In this document: piece by piece, positions 47,972-60,250 of the stretch
How the letters are laid out: the number at the start of each line of letters is the position of its first letter
Position numbering within the stretch: position 1 is the stretch's first letter
Source of the DNA: Perca fluviatilis
Lineage: Eukaryota; Chordata; Actinopteri; Perciformes; Percidae
DNA length: 64,000 bases
NCBI RefSeq assembly: GCF_010015445.1
Contig: NC_053122.1
Coordinates: forward strand, 35,167,513-35,231,512
Direction of reading: 5' to 3'
Notes under the pieces: generated by a model
Databases searched by the model: none
What the model was told of the DNA's origin: nothing
Seen by the model: only the letters and a program-made list of their open reading frames with translations
Made by a program: the position numbers and the translations under genes

Positions 47972-49300
47972 CTAGAGGGTGAAAGGTTATATTACGCCAC
48001 TGACAGACAGCTAAAGGAAACGTCCTGTGTCAGAAATAAAATTTCTCAGATTTCTCTGGGTTTGACATTTGGTGGAAACATCTCAAAAGAAAATATATAA
48101 CATAGGTATGGTCGTTTTTAGACATTTTAATGCAGAAATGTTACATATTGTACCTTCAACTTGGTATTACCGTTGCCTCTGGGGCAGCGGTGGAGCTGCT
48201 TGGCAGAGCAGAGGTGGCACCTGGCTCTTGAGTAGCGGAGAAGTTGATGGGTGGAGCAGAGGACTCACCTTCCTCTGGAGCAGCGATTGAGCAGACATCG
48301 GGCCGCTGGCCGCAATAGCTAGTGTTTAAAATAGTTACTGCAGTACAAATTCAAAATACTGGAGAGAGTCGTCTCCCCCGCCCCTCCTCCCCAGACTCGA
48401 AGATCACGGAGGTTACCAGGCTGAGACCGGAGCATCCTCAACAATGTTGCTAGACGCTTGTCTCACATAGCCAGACATTACTCCACAGCACAGCGGAGTA
48501 GCTAACGTTAGATGCTAGCTATATTGACAGTCCTAAAAGCCCGTGCTCACACAGAGCTCTGTACCCAACTGACAGACACACTTTTCCGGCTTAGAATTAC
48601 AGTAGGGACAGCTAAACACTCCACAACCTCGCCGTTCTCTCCACACTGCAGACAGACACTTCCTCGGCTTAGAATTATGTTAGAAACCGCTGAAAATACC
48701 ACTACCTTGCCGTCCTTTTCCACTCGACAGAAATACACACTTTATTGGCTTAGAATTACCGCAACAATCGCTAAACACACTGCAAACTCACGGTCCTTTC
48801 TTCCCAATTTACAGCCCCACTCTCTTTGCTTAAAATAACTCACCGTTGTTGGCTACGGCTGCTGAACAGGCTACACGTTGTAAACAGCCGTGGCCCGCTT
48901 GTCTGGTCCTTCGGTAACGTTAGCAGTTAGCAGGGTTATGCCGCGTTTTTTTGTGCATGCAAACAGCGTAACAACATGTCCACAGATAGAAGTTGGACAT
49001 GCCTGTGTGTATTTAGTGACACAAATGAGACAGAAGTGCTTATAACTTTATGTTACTGCAGCTTTCACAACTGTTGATACAGAACTTGGGCTACTGCGAG
49101 GTTGTACGAGTTCCGAGCTCGTAAATACGAGGTCAGGGGGCGTGTCTCTGACTTTGACCTCGTAAAAACCGAGGTCCGAGGTAAACGGAACGCGGCATTA
49201 GCATGGCGGGATCACTTAACTGGCTGTGTCTCAATTTAAGTAACCAATTTGAGTAACCAACTCGGGTACTCTAGCTATAGAATTCAATGTGAGTACACGA
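47972..49300. mobile_element. Fragments of the TTAA-MITE family
   Basis: 47972-48156 matches the right end of the 28.9-kb element (GAGGGTGAAAGGTTATATTA to ...GTTACATATTGTACCTT). 48318-48935 and 49201-49290 match 21990-22740 of the other family member, split by a Harbinger-like MITE (48939-49197). Open frames here are shared by both copies and carry no known domain. Confidence 0.65.
48939..49197. mobile_element. PIF/Harbinger-type MITE with TTA duplication
   Basis: TIR TGCCGCGTTTTTTTG and complement ...GGAACGCGGCA, flanked by TTA (48936-48938; 49198-49200). The related sequence near 22610 (CAGGGTTAGCATGG) is the empty site, confirming the borders. Confidence 0.85.
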
Positions 49301-50550
49301 ATGTTGAAATGACATAAAATGCCCGTCAGAGAATATAACAAGGGGAAAGTGTCACTTAGGAATGTGGATTTTGATGGATCACAACCTGTCAGAAATGTGA
49401 TTGATGCCTTCCAGATGTGTGTGACTGGACTGTTCCAGAAGTTTCTAGAAGGAAGGCGTGCCCCCGGAAATGACGTGTGTTAAGTGATGCAATGAGGGAG
49501 ACACAGGAAGTAGAAAGATCATTTAAATGATCCAATGGGGGAGATACAGGAAATATCCGGATGTGTTTGAAATGAGCCAGTGAGAGAAGAGGGGTGTAGC
49601 GCTATTTCCGTCATAAAAAGGGTTTCTTCCCCGCTTGAAACAGAGAAAGATAGGCTTTTCATTCTACACACAGCATGAATGTAAGTTTGAGTAACACTGA
49701 TGCGTTTGAAATGAGCCAATACAACTCTCATGCAACTGTGAGAGCAGAACGTGTGTAAGGCAGGGTCTGTAAAATAGGAATGTGTAAGGCTCCTCTTACA
49801 ATAGGCCAAGGAATTAGCGTTAATAAGCGTGAATGGGCCTAAGCCCAAAGGTCAATGCATTTCTACCCACACACACACACAGAGACACAAACAGCCACAG
49901 TTCATGTTGTCAGTACATGTTGATCGTATGTCTGTGCATGCTTAGCTCTAGTCCATATGTCTGGCCCTCCTGCGTCCTCCGCTGCTCCGTACTCATCAGG
50001 CTGTGCCTGCTTCGTTCTGTCCCGGGGATAGGTGTTCACTCCCTTTTCCCAACACACCCCTTTGTCCCTCGCCTCTTTTTTCCCATGCCCACAGCAACCC
50101 TCTACCGGAAATTGCGTTTTCAATTCAAATAAGCGAACCAGTGAGAAGTAAAAAAAAAAACTGTAAAATACAAATATGGTATTTTTCAACAGATCACACA
50201 AAATCACAAATGGCATTTGAACACATAACATTCATTGTGACTACTTTCTTTGAATTTTGACTGATTTATTCAACTTAGTCACACTTATTTTTTGTTTACG
50301 GTCAAAATGACCGCCATAGACAAAAAAAGAGTATAATATTCATCCATACTCCTACAACTTTCCTGTGCTTGTGTGCCATTATACACATGAAACACACGCA
50401 CACAAACAGACACAGTTCATGTTGTCAGTACATGTTGTCATGTTGCCGCTTGTGCATGTGAACCACTAATGTTAGCACACACATGCATATGAATTTTAAT
50501 TTGTGAATACAAAACTTATTTTGTATCATTTAAATGTAACCACATTGTAC
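49301..50550. other. Left flank of the palindromic element; no gene
   Basis: Two features stand out. A block at 49695-49780 (GATGCGTTTGAAATGAG, then AGAGCAGAACGTGTGTAAGG) recurs at 60803-60880. The words CAGTTCATGTTGTCAGTACATGTTG occur at 49899 and 50417 in part-duplicated context. 50503-50540 recurs in direct orientation at 60555-60596. Confidence 0.4.
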
Positions 50551-50568
50551 GGTGGCCCTGAGAGGCCA

Positions 50569-51575
50569 CAGCACGCAACAATAAGACAACACGTGCAAAT
50601 AAACCACAGCACGCACTAATAAGACAACACGTGCAAATAAGACAACACGTGCAAATAAGACAACACGCACTAATAAGACAAACACGTGCAAATAAGACAA
50701 CATGTGCAAATAAGACAACACGCACTAATAAGACAACACGTGCAAATAAGACAACACGCACTAATAAGACAACACGCAAATAAGACAAACACGCACTAAT
50801 AAGACAACACGTGCAAATAAGACAACAGCACTAATAAGACAAACAATGCGTGCAAATAAGACAACACACACTAATAAGACAACACGTGCAAATAAGACAA
50901 CACGCGTAAATAAGACAACACGCTCTAATAAGACAACAACACGTGCAAATAAAGACAACATATGCAAATAAGACAACACGCACTAATAAGACAACATATG
51001 CAAATAAGACAACACGCACTAATAAGACAACACGTGCAAATAAGACAACACCGTGCAAATAGGACAACATGTGCAAATAAGACAACACGCTCTAATAAGA
51101 CAACATGTGCAAATAAGACAAACGCTCTAATAAGACAACACGCACTAATAAGACAACACGCACTATAATAAGACAACCACGTGCAAATAAGACAACAGGC
51201 ATGCAAATAAGACAACACGCACTAATAAGACAACCACGCACATAATAAGACAAACCGCACTAATAAGACAACACGCACTAATAAGACAACACGCACTAAT
51301 AAGACAACACGTGCAAATAAGACAACCACGACTAATAAGACAACACGCACTAATAAGACAACACGTGCAAATAAGACAACACGCACTAATAAGACAACAC
51401 GCACTAATAAGACAACACGCGCTAATAAGACAACACGTGCAAATAAGACAACACGCGCAAATAAGACAACACGCACTAATAAGACAACACGCACTAATAA
51501 GACAACACCTGCAAATAAGACAACACCTGCAAATAAACCACAGCACGCACTAATAAGACAACACATGCAAATAGC
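50569..51575. repeat. 18-bp satellite array, left arm block 1
   Basis: Units of ACACGTGCAAATAAGACA and ACACGCACTAATAAGACA mixed irregularly, with indels (especially 50.77-51.26 kb). Reads as repetitive ORFs in several frames; not coding. Confidence 0.95.
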
Positions 51576-51860
51576 CCACACCACAACGGAAGTGTTTCCA
51601 GGGGACACTTTTAAGTGATGCACATGTGCCTCAACCATTGGCTTTGCGGTACATAGACAGACCAACAACAGGACAATTTTAAAACTTTTCGCCATTTTAT
51701 TCATCACTAAATTCACTTCTGAATACGTTTTAGGCGAGAAATGAACTCTTTAGATTTTGAATATAGGCAGTCTTGCGAAAATCGTTGCCGAATTGACAAT
51801 TTGTTTCAAAGTTTTCGGAATTGAGGAGCTCCATAAAGTGACGCGACAGCCAGCTACAGC

Positions 51861-52812
51861 ACGCAACAATAAGACAACACGTGCAAATAAACCACAGCAC
51901 GTGCAAATAAGACAACACGCACTAATAAGACAACACGTGCAAATAAGACAACACGCACTAATAAGACAACACACGTGCAAATAAGACAACACGCACTAAT
52001 AAGACAACACGTGCAAATAAGACAACACGCACTAATAAGACAACGCGTGCAAATAAGACAACACGCACTAATAAGACAACACGTGCAAATAAGACAACAC
52101 GTGCAAATAAGACAACACGCACTAATAAGACAACACGTGCAAATAAGACAACATGTGCAAATAAGACAACACGCACTAATAAGACAACATGTGCAAATAA
52201 GACAACCGGCACTAATAAGACAATAGCGCACTAATAAGACAACCGCGTGCAAATAAGACAACACGTGCAAATAAGACAACACGCACTAATAAGACAACAC
52301 GTGCAAATAAGACAACACGTGCAAATAAGACAACCGTGCAAATAAGACAACACGCGTCAAATAAGACAACACGCACTAATAAGACAACACGTGCAAATAA
52401 GACAACACGCTCTTAATAAGACAACACGCACTAATAAGAACCACCGCACTAATAAGACAACACGTGCAAATAAGACAACCGCTGCAAATAAGACAACACG
52501 CACTAATAAGACAACCGCACTAATAAAGACAACACGCGCTAATAAGACAACACGTGCAAATAAGACAACACGCACTAATAAGACAACACGCGCTAATAAG
52601 ACAACACGCGCTAATAAGACAACACGTGCAAATAAGACAACACGCGCAAATAAGACAACACGCAATAATAAGACAACACGCACTAATAAGACAACACGCA
52701 CTAATAAGACAACACGCACTAATAAGACAACACATGCAAATAAACCACAGCACGCACTAATAAGACAACACCTGCAAATAAACCACAGCACGCACTAATA
52801 AGACAACACATG
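51861..52812. repeat. 18-bp satellite array, left arm block 2
   Basis: Same two unit types. It is preceded by a copy of the 51576-51860 block, which recurs after it at 52813-53100, so array plus flank were duplicated together. Confidence 0.95.
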
Positions 52813-53326
52813 CAAATAGCCCACACCACAACGGAAGTGTTTCCAGGGGACACTTTTAAGTGATGCACATGTGCCTCAACCATTGGCTTTTCGCGGTACA
52901 TAGACAGACCAACAACAGGACAATTTTAAAACTTTTCGCCATTTTATTCATCACTAAATTCACTTCTGAATACGTTTTAGCTAGAAATGAACTCTTTAGA
53001 TTTTGAATATAGGCAGTTACAAATGCGCGATCTCGACAATTTGTTTCAAAGTTTTCGAATTGAGGAGCTCCATAAAGTGAGCGCGACAGCCAGCTAGCGC
53101 CTGCCGGTGCGCTAGCGTTAGCTCGAACAGTCCTGCTCAGAGACCCCGCTCTAAGATGGAGGTCTCTCAGACCCCCCGTAAATAAGAGGCTTTTATTTCG
53201 CTGTTGATGGATTATTTGTTTAAGTATCACAACACATGTCCATTTTTAAGAGTAACCTGTGGTTAGCTGCATTTTCGGTTTAAACTCCACAGCGCTTGCA
53301 GGCTTAACAACCTCGCTAGCCGGCCG

Positions 53327-53327
<1 letters not shown>

Positions 53328-53405
<78 letters not shown>
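53328..53405. repeat. (CA)n microsatellite in left arm
   Basis: About 39 CA units. Its mirror in the right arm is (TG)n at 59399-59475. Confidence 0.95.
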
Positions 53406-53407
<2 letters not shown>

Positions 53408-53732
53408 ATAATAAAATACTGAGCACCTTACTTGTGCCAGACTGCCAGTAGGCTACATTCATTTAAAGTTAAACATTGCAGTTGGCGCTGAGTGGAGCGT
53501 TGGTGGCATTGATTCTTAATTTCCCACGAAGCTGATCGGTTGTCAGTTAAACTTCTCATCTCCAATCCTATCTGTATTTGTGAGAAGTGGCGTTGTCCTG
53601 AGTTGATATGGAGTTATATTCCTATCTTTAATCAAGAGCGCATTCTTTGAATTTGAGAGCATTTCTCACTGATATTACGTTCAGATTTTGTAATAATTTC
53701 CCTCAAAACCTTGCTCTCACACTCAAATAGTC

Positions 53733-53890
53733 ACTGCTCGCGCTTGGATTTGCTCTGCTTGTGCTCAAAGTTTGTGCTCGCGCTTGGATTTTCTCTGCTT
53801 GTGCTCAAAGTTTGTGCTCGCGCTTGGATTTGCTCTGCTTGTGCTCAAAGTTTGTGCTCGCGCTTGGATTTGCTCTGCTTGCACTCAAAC
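53733..53890. repeat. 40-bp minisatellite (GCTCGCGCTTGGATTTGCTC units)
   Basis: Four units of about 40 bp (TCAAAGTTTGTGCTCGCGCT...). The right arm has a shorter, more diverged version at 58085-58215. Confidence 0.85.
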
Positions 53891-54394
53891 TTTCTGCTTG
53901 GACTCAGATATGTTGTTGTTTGGACAGATTTCCTGCTCTCAGCTTTGAACCTTCTCCTCGCACTCAGGCTGATTCTGCTCACTTGCAAAGTTTCTGCTCG
54001 GATTTCTCCTGGCGGGCTTGGATTTTTGTGTGTTATAACCCTATCAAAAGTCAACAACCAATAGAATGCCAACTGTAGTGTTGACCAATGAAATGATCCC
54101 AACCCCGTTGAGGGTGCGTTCACTTTACTTTAGAACGTCTGTTGAGGGCGGCTGCACTGTAACCTGACTGTAACCAAGTTTATATATCCCCGCACCGTTT
54201 ATAGCTTTATTATAAGTATATGTCAACAATGTGCACAGAATGGTCGACCTTTCACCTGCACCCGTCAGGAAACGGAGAAAGCTTTGAAGTGGGACGTATG
54301 AAGTTATGTCCACAACTACGAGGGTGAGTAACATAACTTAAGCACCTAGCTAGCTAGCTAGCATATGGCCTAGCTTGATGTCCAGAAACAAATA

Positions 54395-54605
54395 GAGGTG
54401 GTTTAATGTACCTAAACAATGATCAATGATTACCAAATTTCTCTCTCATATTGCTCCTCATAACCACTGAAAACTGTCAAAAAATCTAACCCAAAGTCCA
54501 ATTATTATGGACGTTATGTGACTGATAACTGATTGATATCTGATTGATCATTGTTTAGGTACATTAAGTTACCACGTTAAGCTTTTCACGTTAAGCGTTA
54601 GAATG
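54395..54605. mobile_element. Copy of the 37.3-kb MITE-like repeat in the left arm
   Basis: GTGGTTTAATGTACCTAAAC to CACGTTAAGCTTTTCACGTT matches 37520-37785 and 37303-37400. It is absent at the mirrored place in the right arm (about 57.55-57.60), so it arrived after arm duplication or the right arm lost it. Confidence 0.55.
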
Positions 54606-55363
54606 TCCCGGCTGCTGTTGAGGGAAACTGTAGTCTATAACTTCCTGAGCGACTGATCGTCCATTTTGCCCCTTTACATAATAAATATGGCTATGAAATG
54701 GAACATGAAATACATAAATGAGGCAATACATATATAGGCATTAGTTATTATAGTTCAATAGCCTAAATACATATGTTTTACTTATATTTATTTCCGGGGA
54801 CTTTTATTTATTCCGTCTATTTATATGCACGTTATATTCAAAGGAAGTTTAGTTATCTCACAGGCTCAGACTAAAAGCAGCAGCAAGCCTGCCTGACATC
54901 AGTGCATAGCATATCACTGCAAAGTAAATAAAATATGAATAAATCGCGAGGAAGCGGTAGATTCCCCGGTCAGCTAGAGCGGGTACCGCAGCTCTGCAGA
55001 CGGACCAGAGTCAGTCAGCACCGGGAGCGAACCGCGGGGACCAAGCTCACAGGGCTGGTAGCTAGCTGCTAGCTAGCTGCAGCAGCTAATATTAGAATAT
55101 TAGACCCAGCACCGGAGGTCTGATCCCCATGATTTAAAACGAAAATCAAATAACCATTTGTTTTTTAATACCTGTTTATGAAATGAAAATCAAATGAACG
55201 AAAAAGTAGACGGACCCAGTCTGTTAAGTACAATTTCACCACTAATAAAACAGATCTAGAGATGATATGCTTTATTTGCAACTTAAATGTAATTTTTTTA
55301 ATTAATACAAAGCAAACTGAGCAGAAAGAACAAGTATTTTGTTGGTTTGTTTCTCTTCTTCCA

Positions 55364-55829
55364 GGTGTGACTTAAGTACCCGTTGAGCTGCATCACAGCT
55401 GCACTATGTGCATGGACCTGTGCCAGTCAGAACATCACTCACCTGTGTGCAGAGGACAGGCAGCAGTAGCACAAACCAAGAAGGTTGGCAAGTCTGATAA
55501 TAATGCAATTGTAAAAATAATAATAATATAATAGTAAAATCATGTTACATACACTTATGTTTCTTGCTTAAATTCACAGGGTGCACAACCAGGCCTGGGA
55601 GAGAAAATTACTGATGTACACAAAACCAAATCAGAGAAGGTAAGGTAAGATAGTAATGATGTTAAAGCAAGCTATGTACACCTAATATAATACATGTTGA
55701 TGTCTATGAATCTGTCTTTAATAGGAGCATACTATACAAAGACAACAGTGGAGAGTTCCTGGATCGGTCTGTCCTCAAAGTGCCAGAGATCTACAAGGAC
55801 TTCACCCTTTTCTGCACCATCAGCGTATA
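55364..55829 (+). pseudogene. YqaJ-type transposon gene remnant in the palindrome core
   Basis: Three exon-like pieces have good borders: 55365-55482 after cttcttccag; 55581-55639 after attcacag, ending GAG AAG/GTAAGG; and 55723-55829 after tctttaatag. The last reads SILYKDNSGEFLDRSVLKVP and EIYKDF, which aligns with STLYKGLVGDPLDISLL...MYKDF of the YqaJ exon at 37, and both start in the same phase. It then hits TAA at 55827, well before any nuclease motif. AATAAA lies near 55920. A truncated, probably non-functional relative. Confidence 0.5.
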
Positions 55830-56667
55830 ATCAAAGTGATAAAAGAGAGAACAAATTATTGTTTTCTCTGTTGACATGAATAGGTGCCTGTAATGTCTGT
55901 CCATATATTCAATCAATTCAATAAATGTTGATAAGTATCACTGCTATTTCTTAAATCATTGTAGTTTTTCAGAGCAATAAGATACAGATTATTAAAACCA
56001 TGTTCACATTTGCAACAAATTAAAACCCTGATCAAGGCAAATTGTTTTTTCATGTTCCATAACATTTATAAAAAAAAAAACAGTACAATTAAATTTACCA
56101 GAGCTGACACTTGGTAAATAGCTTTAATTTACCTTGTCAAAACAATGAGTAATTCATAACAAATTGCACAATATTTGACACAAAACCTTAAAAGTGTATG
56201 GTTCATACTACGGTGAAGCAGTACAATGTGCCTATAGGATTTACTGTAGCAGGAACATTGATATTGGCAAACAGATGACCCAGGTTCAGGTGAGTTTGTG
56301 AGCAGGGTTATGAATAAAGATAAGATAGGCCTAGTGTTCACAAGAGGGATGATTCAGGTATGGCAACACAAATTAAGAATAATTCAATTAAATAGGAGGT
56401 ATGTACAACTAGTAGAAGATAAATTAACTATACAAGAGCAATTAAGGTAAAGTTTTGAGGTGGCAAGCTAAAGTATAGTCAATAGCATGGAGTCAAGTCA
56501 ACAGTGTACACCAGAATAATATATACTGTGATTAAGTAATGATACTTACTGTTGTCTGTACTAATATAACACAAAAAAATAATACAGTGTTTGATGCAGT
56601 ATGGAGAACAACCAAGTCCCATATGAACCCAAGAGACTTTAAGTGCAGCTGTTGATGATGTTCACTA

Positions 56668-57045
56668 CAAACAAAACTTGCGATGGTTGTAGTCTGTAGT
56701 CTGTTTTACAGTAATAGATTTGGAGGAGGTTGTTTTTTTTTTTTTCCCCCCTTTAATTGAGTTGGTTTGTGTGGAAGGGTTTTTTTTTTTTTTTTTAAAT
56801 ATTTTATTTAGTGTTTTTTTGTTTTTGTTTGTTTTTTTTTTTTTTATAAGGGAGCAGATGGTTGTAGTCTGTAGCAAGCCGCATAGTGTAGGTAGATCTG
56901 GAGCAGATGGTTGTAGTCTGTAGCCAGTCATACAGTAGGTAGATCTGGAGCAGATGGTTGTAGTCTGTAGCAAGCCTGTACAGTAGGTAGATCTGGAGCA
57001 GATGGTTGTAGTCTGTAGCCAGCCATACAGCAGGTAGATCTGGAG
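56668..57045. repeat. About 60-bp minisatellite (GCAGATGGTTGTAGTCTGTA units)
   Basis: Four or five units of GCAGATGGTTGTAGTCTGTA, followed by CAAGCC/CAGCC, then CAGTAGGTAGATCTGGA. The first unit is separated by T-rich inserts (56729-56845). Confidence 0.9.
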
Positions 57046-58341
57046 TAGCAGGGTGAATTCTAGCTATCATGGGTTGGTGATATGACACACAGATCAACAG
57101 GGGTCAAACCCCTCAGCCCCACCTGGATGAAAAGAAAGTAAAACAAAATACTTGTTTTTTCAGTTCAGTTTGCTTTGTATCAATTAAACAAATAACTGCT
57201 ATTTAAGGAGCAAATAAGAAACCATATCATTTCTAGATCTGTTTTTATTATAGTGATAAAATTGAACTTAACATTACGTTTTATACAGATTGCTATGAAT
57301 CTATTTTCAAACTAATGTTATATGAAGGAATGAAGACTAAATTCTGATGAACAACAAACAACAGTGATGCAAAAACTGACACAAACAATCCAGTTTCTTG
57401 TGTTCTTTCAGTTATATTACAGTTTATGTTTTACTACTGTCTCTAACATGAAATTAGCCAAATCCCAGGAACATGGTTAACCAAACGAGGAAAAAATACA
57501 AAGTAGGGTCATCACATATACACATACTGTCCGTCATATGTCGTTAAATCTAGCTAGCTATACAATAAAGAACATATATTTGTTTCTGGACATCAAGCTA
57601 GGCTATATGCTAGCGCCATATGCTAGCTAGCTAGCTAGGTGCTTAAGTTATGTTACTCACCCTCGTAGTTGTGGACATAACTTCATACGTCCCACTTCAA
57701 AGCTTTCTCTCCCCGTTTCCTGACCGGGTGCAGGTGAAAGTGCGTCACCATTCTGTGCACATTGTTGACATATACTTATAATAAAGCTATAAACGGCGGC
57801 GGATATATAAACTTGGTTACAGTCAGGTTACAGTGCAGCCGCCCTCAACAGACGTTCTAAAGTAAAGTGAACGCACCCTCAACGGGGTTGGGATCATTTC
57901 ATTGGTCAACACTACAGCTGGCATTCTATTGGTTGTTGACTTTTGATAGGGTTATAACACACAAAAAATCCAAGCGCGCAGGAGAACTGCGGAGCAGAAA
58001 CTTTGCAAGTGAGCAGAATCAGCCTGAGTGCGAGGAGAAGGTTCAAAGCTGAGAGCAGGAAATCTGTCCAAACAACAACATATCTGAGTCCAAGCAGAAA
58101 GTTTGAGTGCAAGCAGAGCAAATCCAGCCGAGCACAAACTTTGAGCACAAGCAGAGAAAATCCAAGCCGAAGCACAAACTTTGAGCACAAGCAGAGCAAA
58201 TCCAAGCGCGAGCAGTGACTATTTGAGTGTGAGAGCAAGGTTTTGAGGGAAATTATTACAAAATCTGAACGTAATATCAGTGAGAAATGCTCTCAAATTG
58301 AAAGAATGCGCTCTTGATTAAAGATAGGAATATAACTCCAT

Positions 58342-59164
58342 AAGTTGAAAGCCTATTTAAATTCTGAAATGCAAACCTTTTTTTTTTTTGAAGGGCGTGC
58401 GCGACGTGAGCACCCACGGGGGGAAAACATAAATCGGCGCGTACACACAAACACACACACACAGCCATAGCGCGCGGGGGGGGAGATAATCCGCTTTCTC
58501 TTCAGGAGAATTGTTTAAATTATTTATTATTAATTAATATATTATTAGCTTTAATTTTATTGTTTATGGTTTAGCTCTAACACCCCTAACTTATTCAAAA
58601 GAGTGGAACACGATCCGACTAGTGTATTAGTTTATGTCAGTTTAAATTATAAAAAGAAGTAGGCCTATGCACTGGCGTGTCCTAGGTGTCCCTATTAGTG
58701 TTATGTGGAATTATCATTTATATATTATTGTAGTGCACTGTAAATGCCTAGGGACAACAGATGGAAATTAGCAATTCAAATTATAAAGGTTGGTGTCTCC
58801 CCTTTAGTCTACATAACATGTCATAGCATGTTACCACTTTATGTACAACTGTTCATTTATCATACAGACTGAAACTCAACTTCTAATAAATCAGAAAACA
58901 AATACACCAACAAAAAAGTATGAGCTAAATACCAAATCTAATGTATATAGCCTATGTCATGTGTGTGTGTGTGTGTGTGTGTGTGTCTGCATAGGCGCGG
59001 ATTTATGTTTCCAAAGTGGGTGCTCACGGGCGCACGCCCTTCAAAAAAAAAAAAAAGGAGTCAAAAATTGTTTGCATTTCAGAACGTTAGGAAATGGACA
59101 GCGGCCGACGCGAACACACACACCTATTAACTCGATAATAAAGCCGTAAAATAGGCTTTCAACT
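58342..59164. mobile_element. Insertion in the right arm with inverted ends GTTGAAAGCCTATTT
   Basis: The left arm has an uninterrupted counterpart (53575-53620), so the extra 820 bases here are an insertion. Its ends are mutual inverted repeats: AGTTGAAAGCCTATTTAAAT and ...AAAATAGGCTTTCAACT, then CTGAAATGCAAAC/GTTTGCATTTCAG, GAAGGGCGTGCGC/GCGCACGCCCTTC and GTGAGCACCC/GGGTGCTCAC. It contains a short GT tract at 58960-58985. No gene. Confidence 0.7.
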
Positions 59165-59398
59165 CAGGACAGCGCCACTTCTCACAAATACAGATAGGAT
59201 TGGAGATGAGTAGTTAAACTGGCACGTAACCGCGATCAGCTTTGTGGGAAATTAAGAATCAATTCCACCAACATAACCAATCACACCATGACAGACACTC
59301 CACTCAGCGCCAACTGCTATGTTTAATTTTAAATGAATGTAGCCTACTGGTAGTCTGGCACATGTAGGGTGCTCAGTATTTTATTATTATGTATCGGC

Positions 59399-59475
<77 letters not shown>
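59399..59475. repeat. (TG)n microsatellite in right arm
   Basis: About 38 TG units at the position mirroring the left-arm (CA)n. Confidence 0.95.
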
Positions 59476-59476
<1 letters not shown>

Positions 59477-59660
59477 CGGCCGGCCAGCGAGGTTGTTAAG
59501 CCTGCAATTAAGAAGTGAATTTAGTGATGAATAAAATGGCGAAAATTGTTAAAATTGTCCTGTTGTTGGTCTGTCTATGTACCGCAAAGCCAATGGTTGA
59601 GGCACATGTGCATCACTTAAAAGTGTCCCCTGGAAACACTTCCGTTGTGGTGTGGGCTAT

Positions 59661-60235
59661 TTGCATGTGTTGTCTTATTAGTGCGTGCTGTGGTTTATTT
59701 GCAGGTGTTGTCTTATTTGCAGGTGTTGTCTTATTTGCAGGTGTTGTCTTATTAGTGCGTGTTGTCTTATTAGTGCGTGTTGTCTTATTTGCACGTGTTG
59801 TCTTATTAGTGCGTGTTGTCTTATTAGTGCGTGTTGTCTTATTAGTGCGTGTTGTCTTATTTGCACGTGTTGTCTTATTAGTGCGTGTTGTCTTATTAGT
59901 GCGTGTTGTCTTATTAGTGCGTGTTGTCTTATTTGTGCGTGTTGTCTTATTAGTGCGTGTTGTCTTATTAGTGCGTGTTGTCTTATTTGCACGTGTTGTC
60001 TTATTTGCACGTGTTGTCTTATTTGCACGTGTTGTCTTATTAGTGCGTGTTGTCTTATTTGCACGTGTTGTCTTATTTGCACGTGTTGTCTTATTAGTGC
60101 GTGTTGTCTTATTTGCGCGTGTTGTCTTATTTGCACGTGTTGTCTTATTAGTACGTGTTGTCTTATTTGCACGTGTTGTCTTATTTGCACGTGTTGTCTT
60201 ATTTGCACGTGTTGTCTTATTGTTGCGTGCTGTGG
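59661..60235. repeat. 18-bp satellite array, right arm (complement)
   Basis: TGTCTTATTAGTGCGTGT and TGTCTTATTTGCACGTGT units, very regular, about 32 units. The inverted counterpart of the left arrays. Confidence 0.95.
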
Positions 60236-60250
60236 CCTCTCAGGGCCACC

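Larger units (their letters stand above)
50551..60250. mobile_element. Giant foldback/inverted-repeat element with satellite-bearing ends
   Basis: The end GGTGGCCCTGAGAGGCCACA (50551) is mirrored by ...TGTGGCCTCTCAGGGCCACC (60250). The arms match over kilobases: 51.58-53.33 with 59.49-59.66, 53.33-53.64 with 58.24-59.48 (less a later insertion), 53.70-54.38 with 57.60-58.24, and 55.23-55.34 with 57.14-57.29. The left arm is longer (about 4.8 against 3.0 kb) mainly because its array and the adjacent 280-bp block are duplicated. The core is 55.35-57.13 kb. No transposase is visible, and no clear target duplication. Confidence 0.8.

Noticed and set aside
50569..52812. Long ORFs such as repeated IRQH or LVRVV peptides
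   Set aside because: Translations of the 18-bp satellite in several frames; no biological coding signal.
50569..52812. CRISPR-like array
   Set aside because: Short regularly repeated units without unique spacers, in a vertebrate genome. It is a tandem satellite.
53711..54078. ORFs reading Leu/Cys/Ser repeats (also 57912-58238 on minus)
   Set aside because: Frame-open 40-bp minisatellite present in both inverted arms; no start context, domain or splice evidence.
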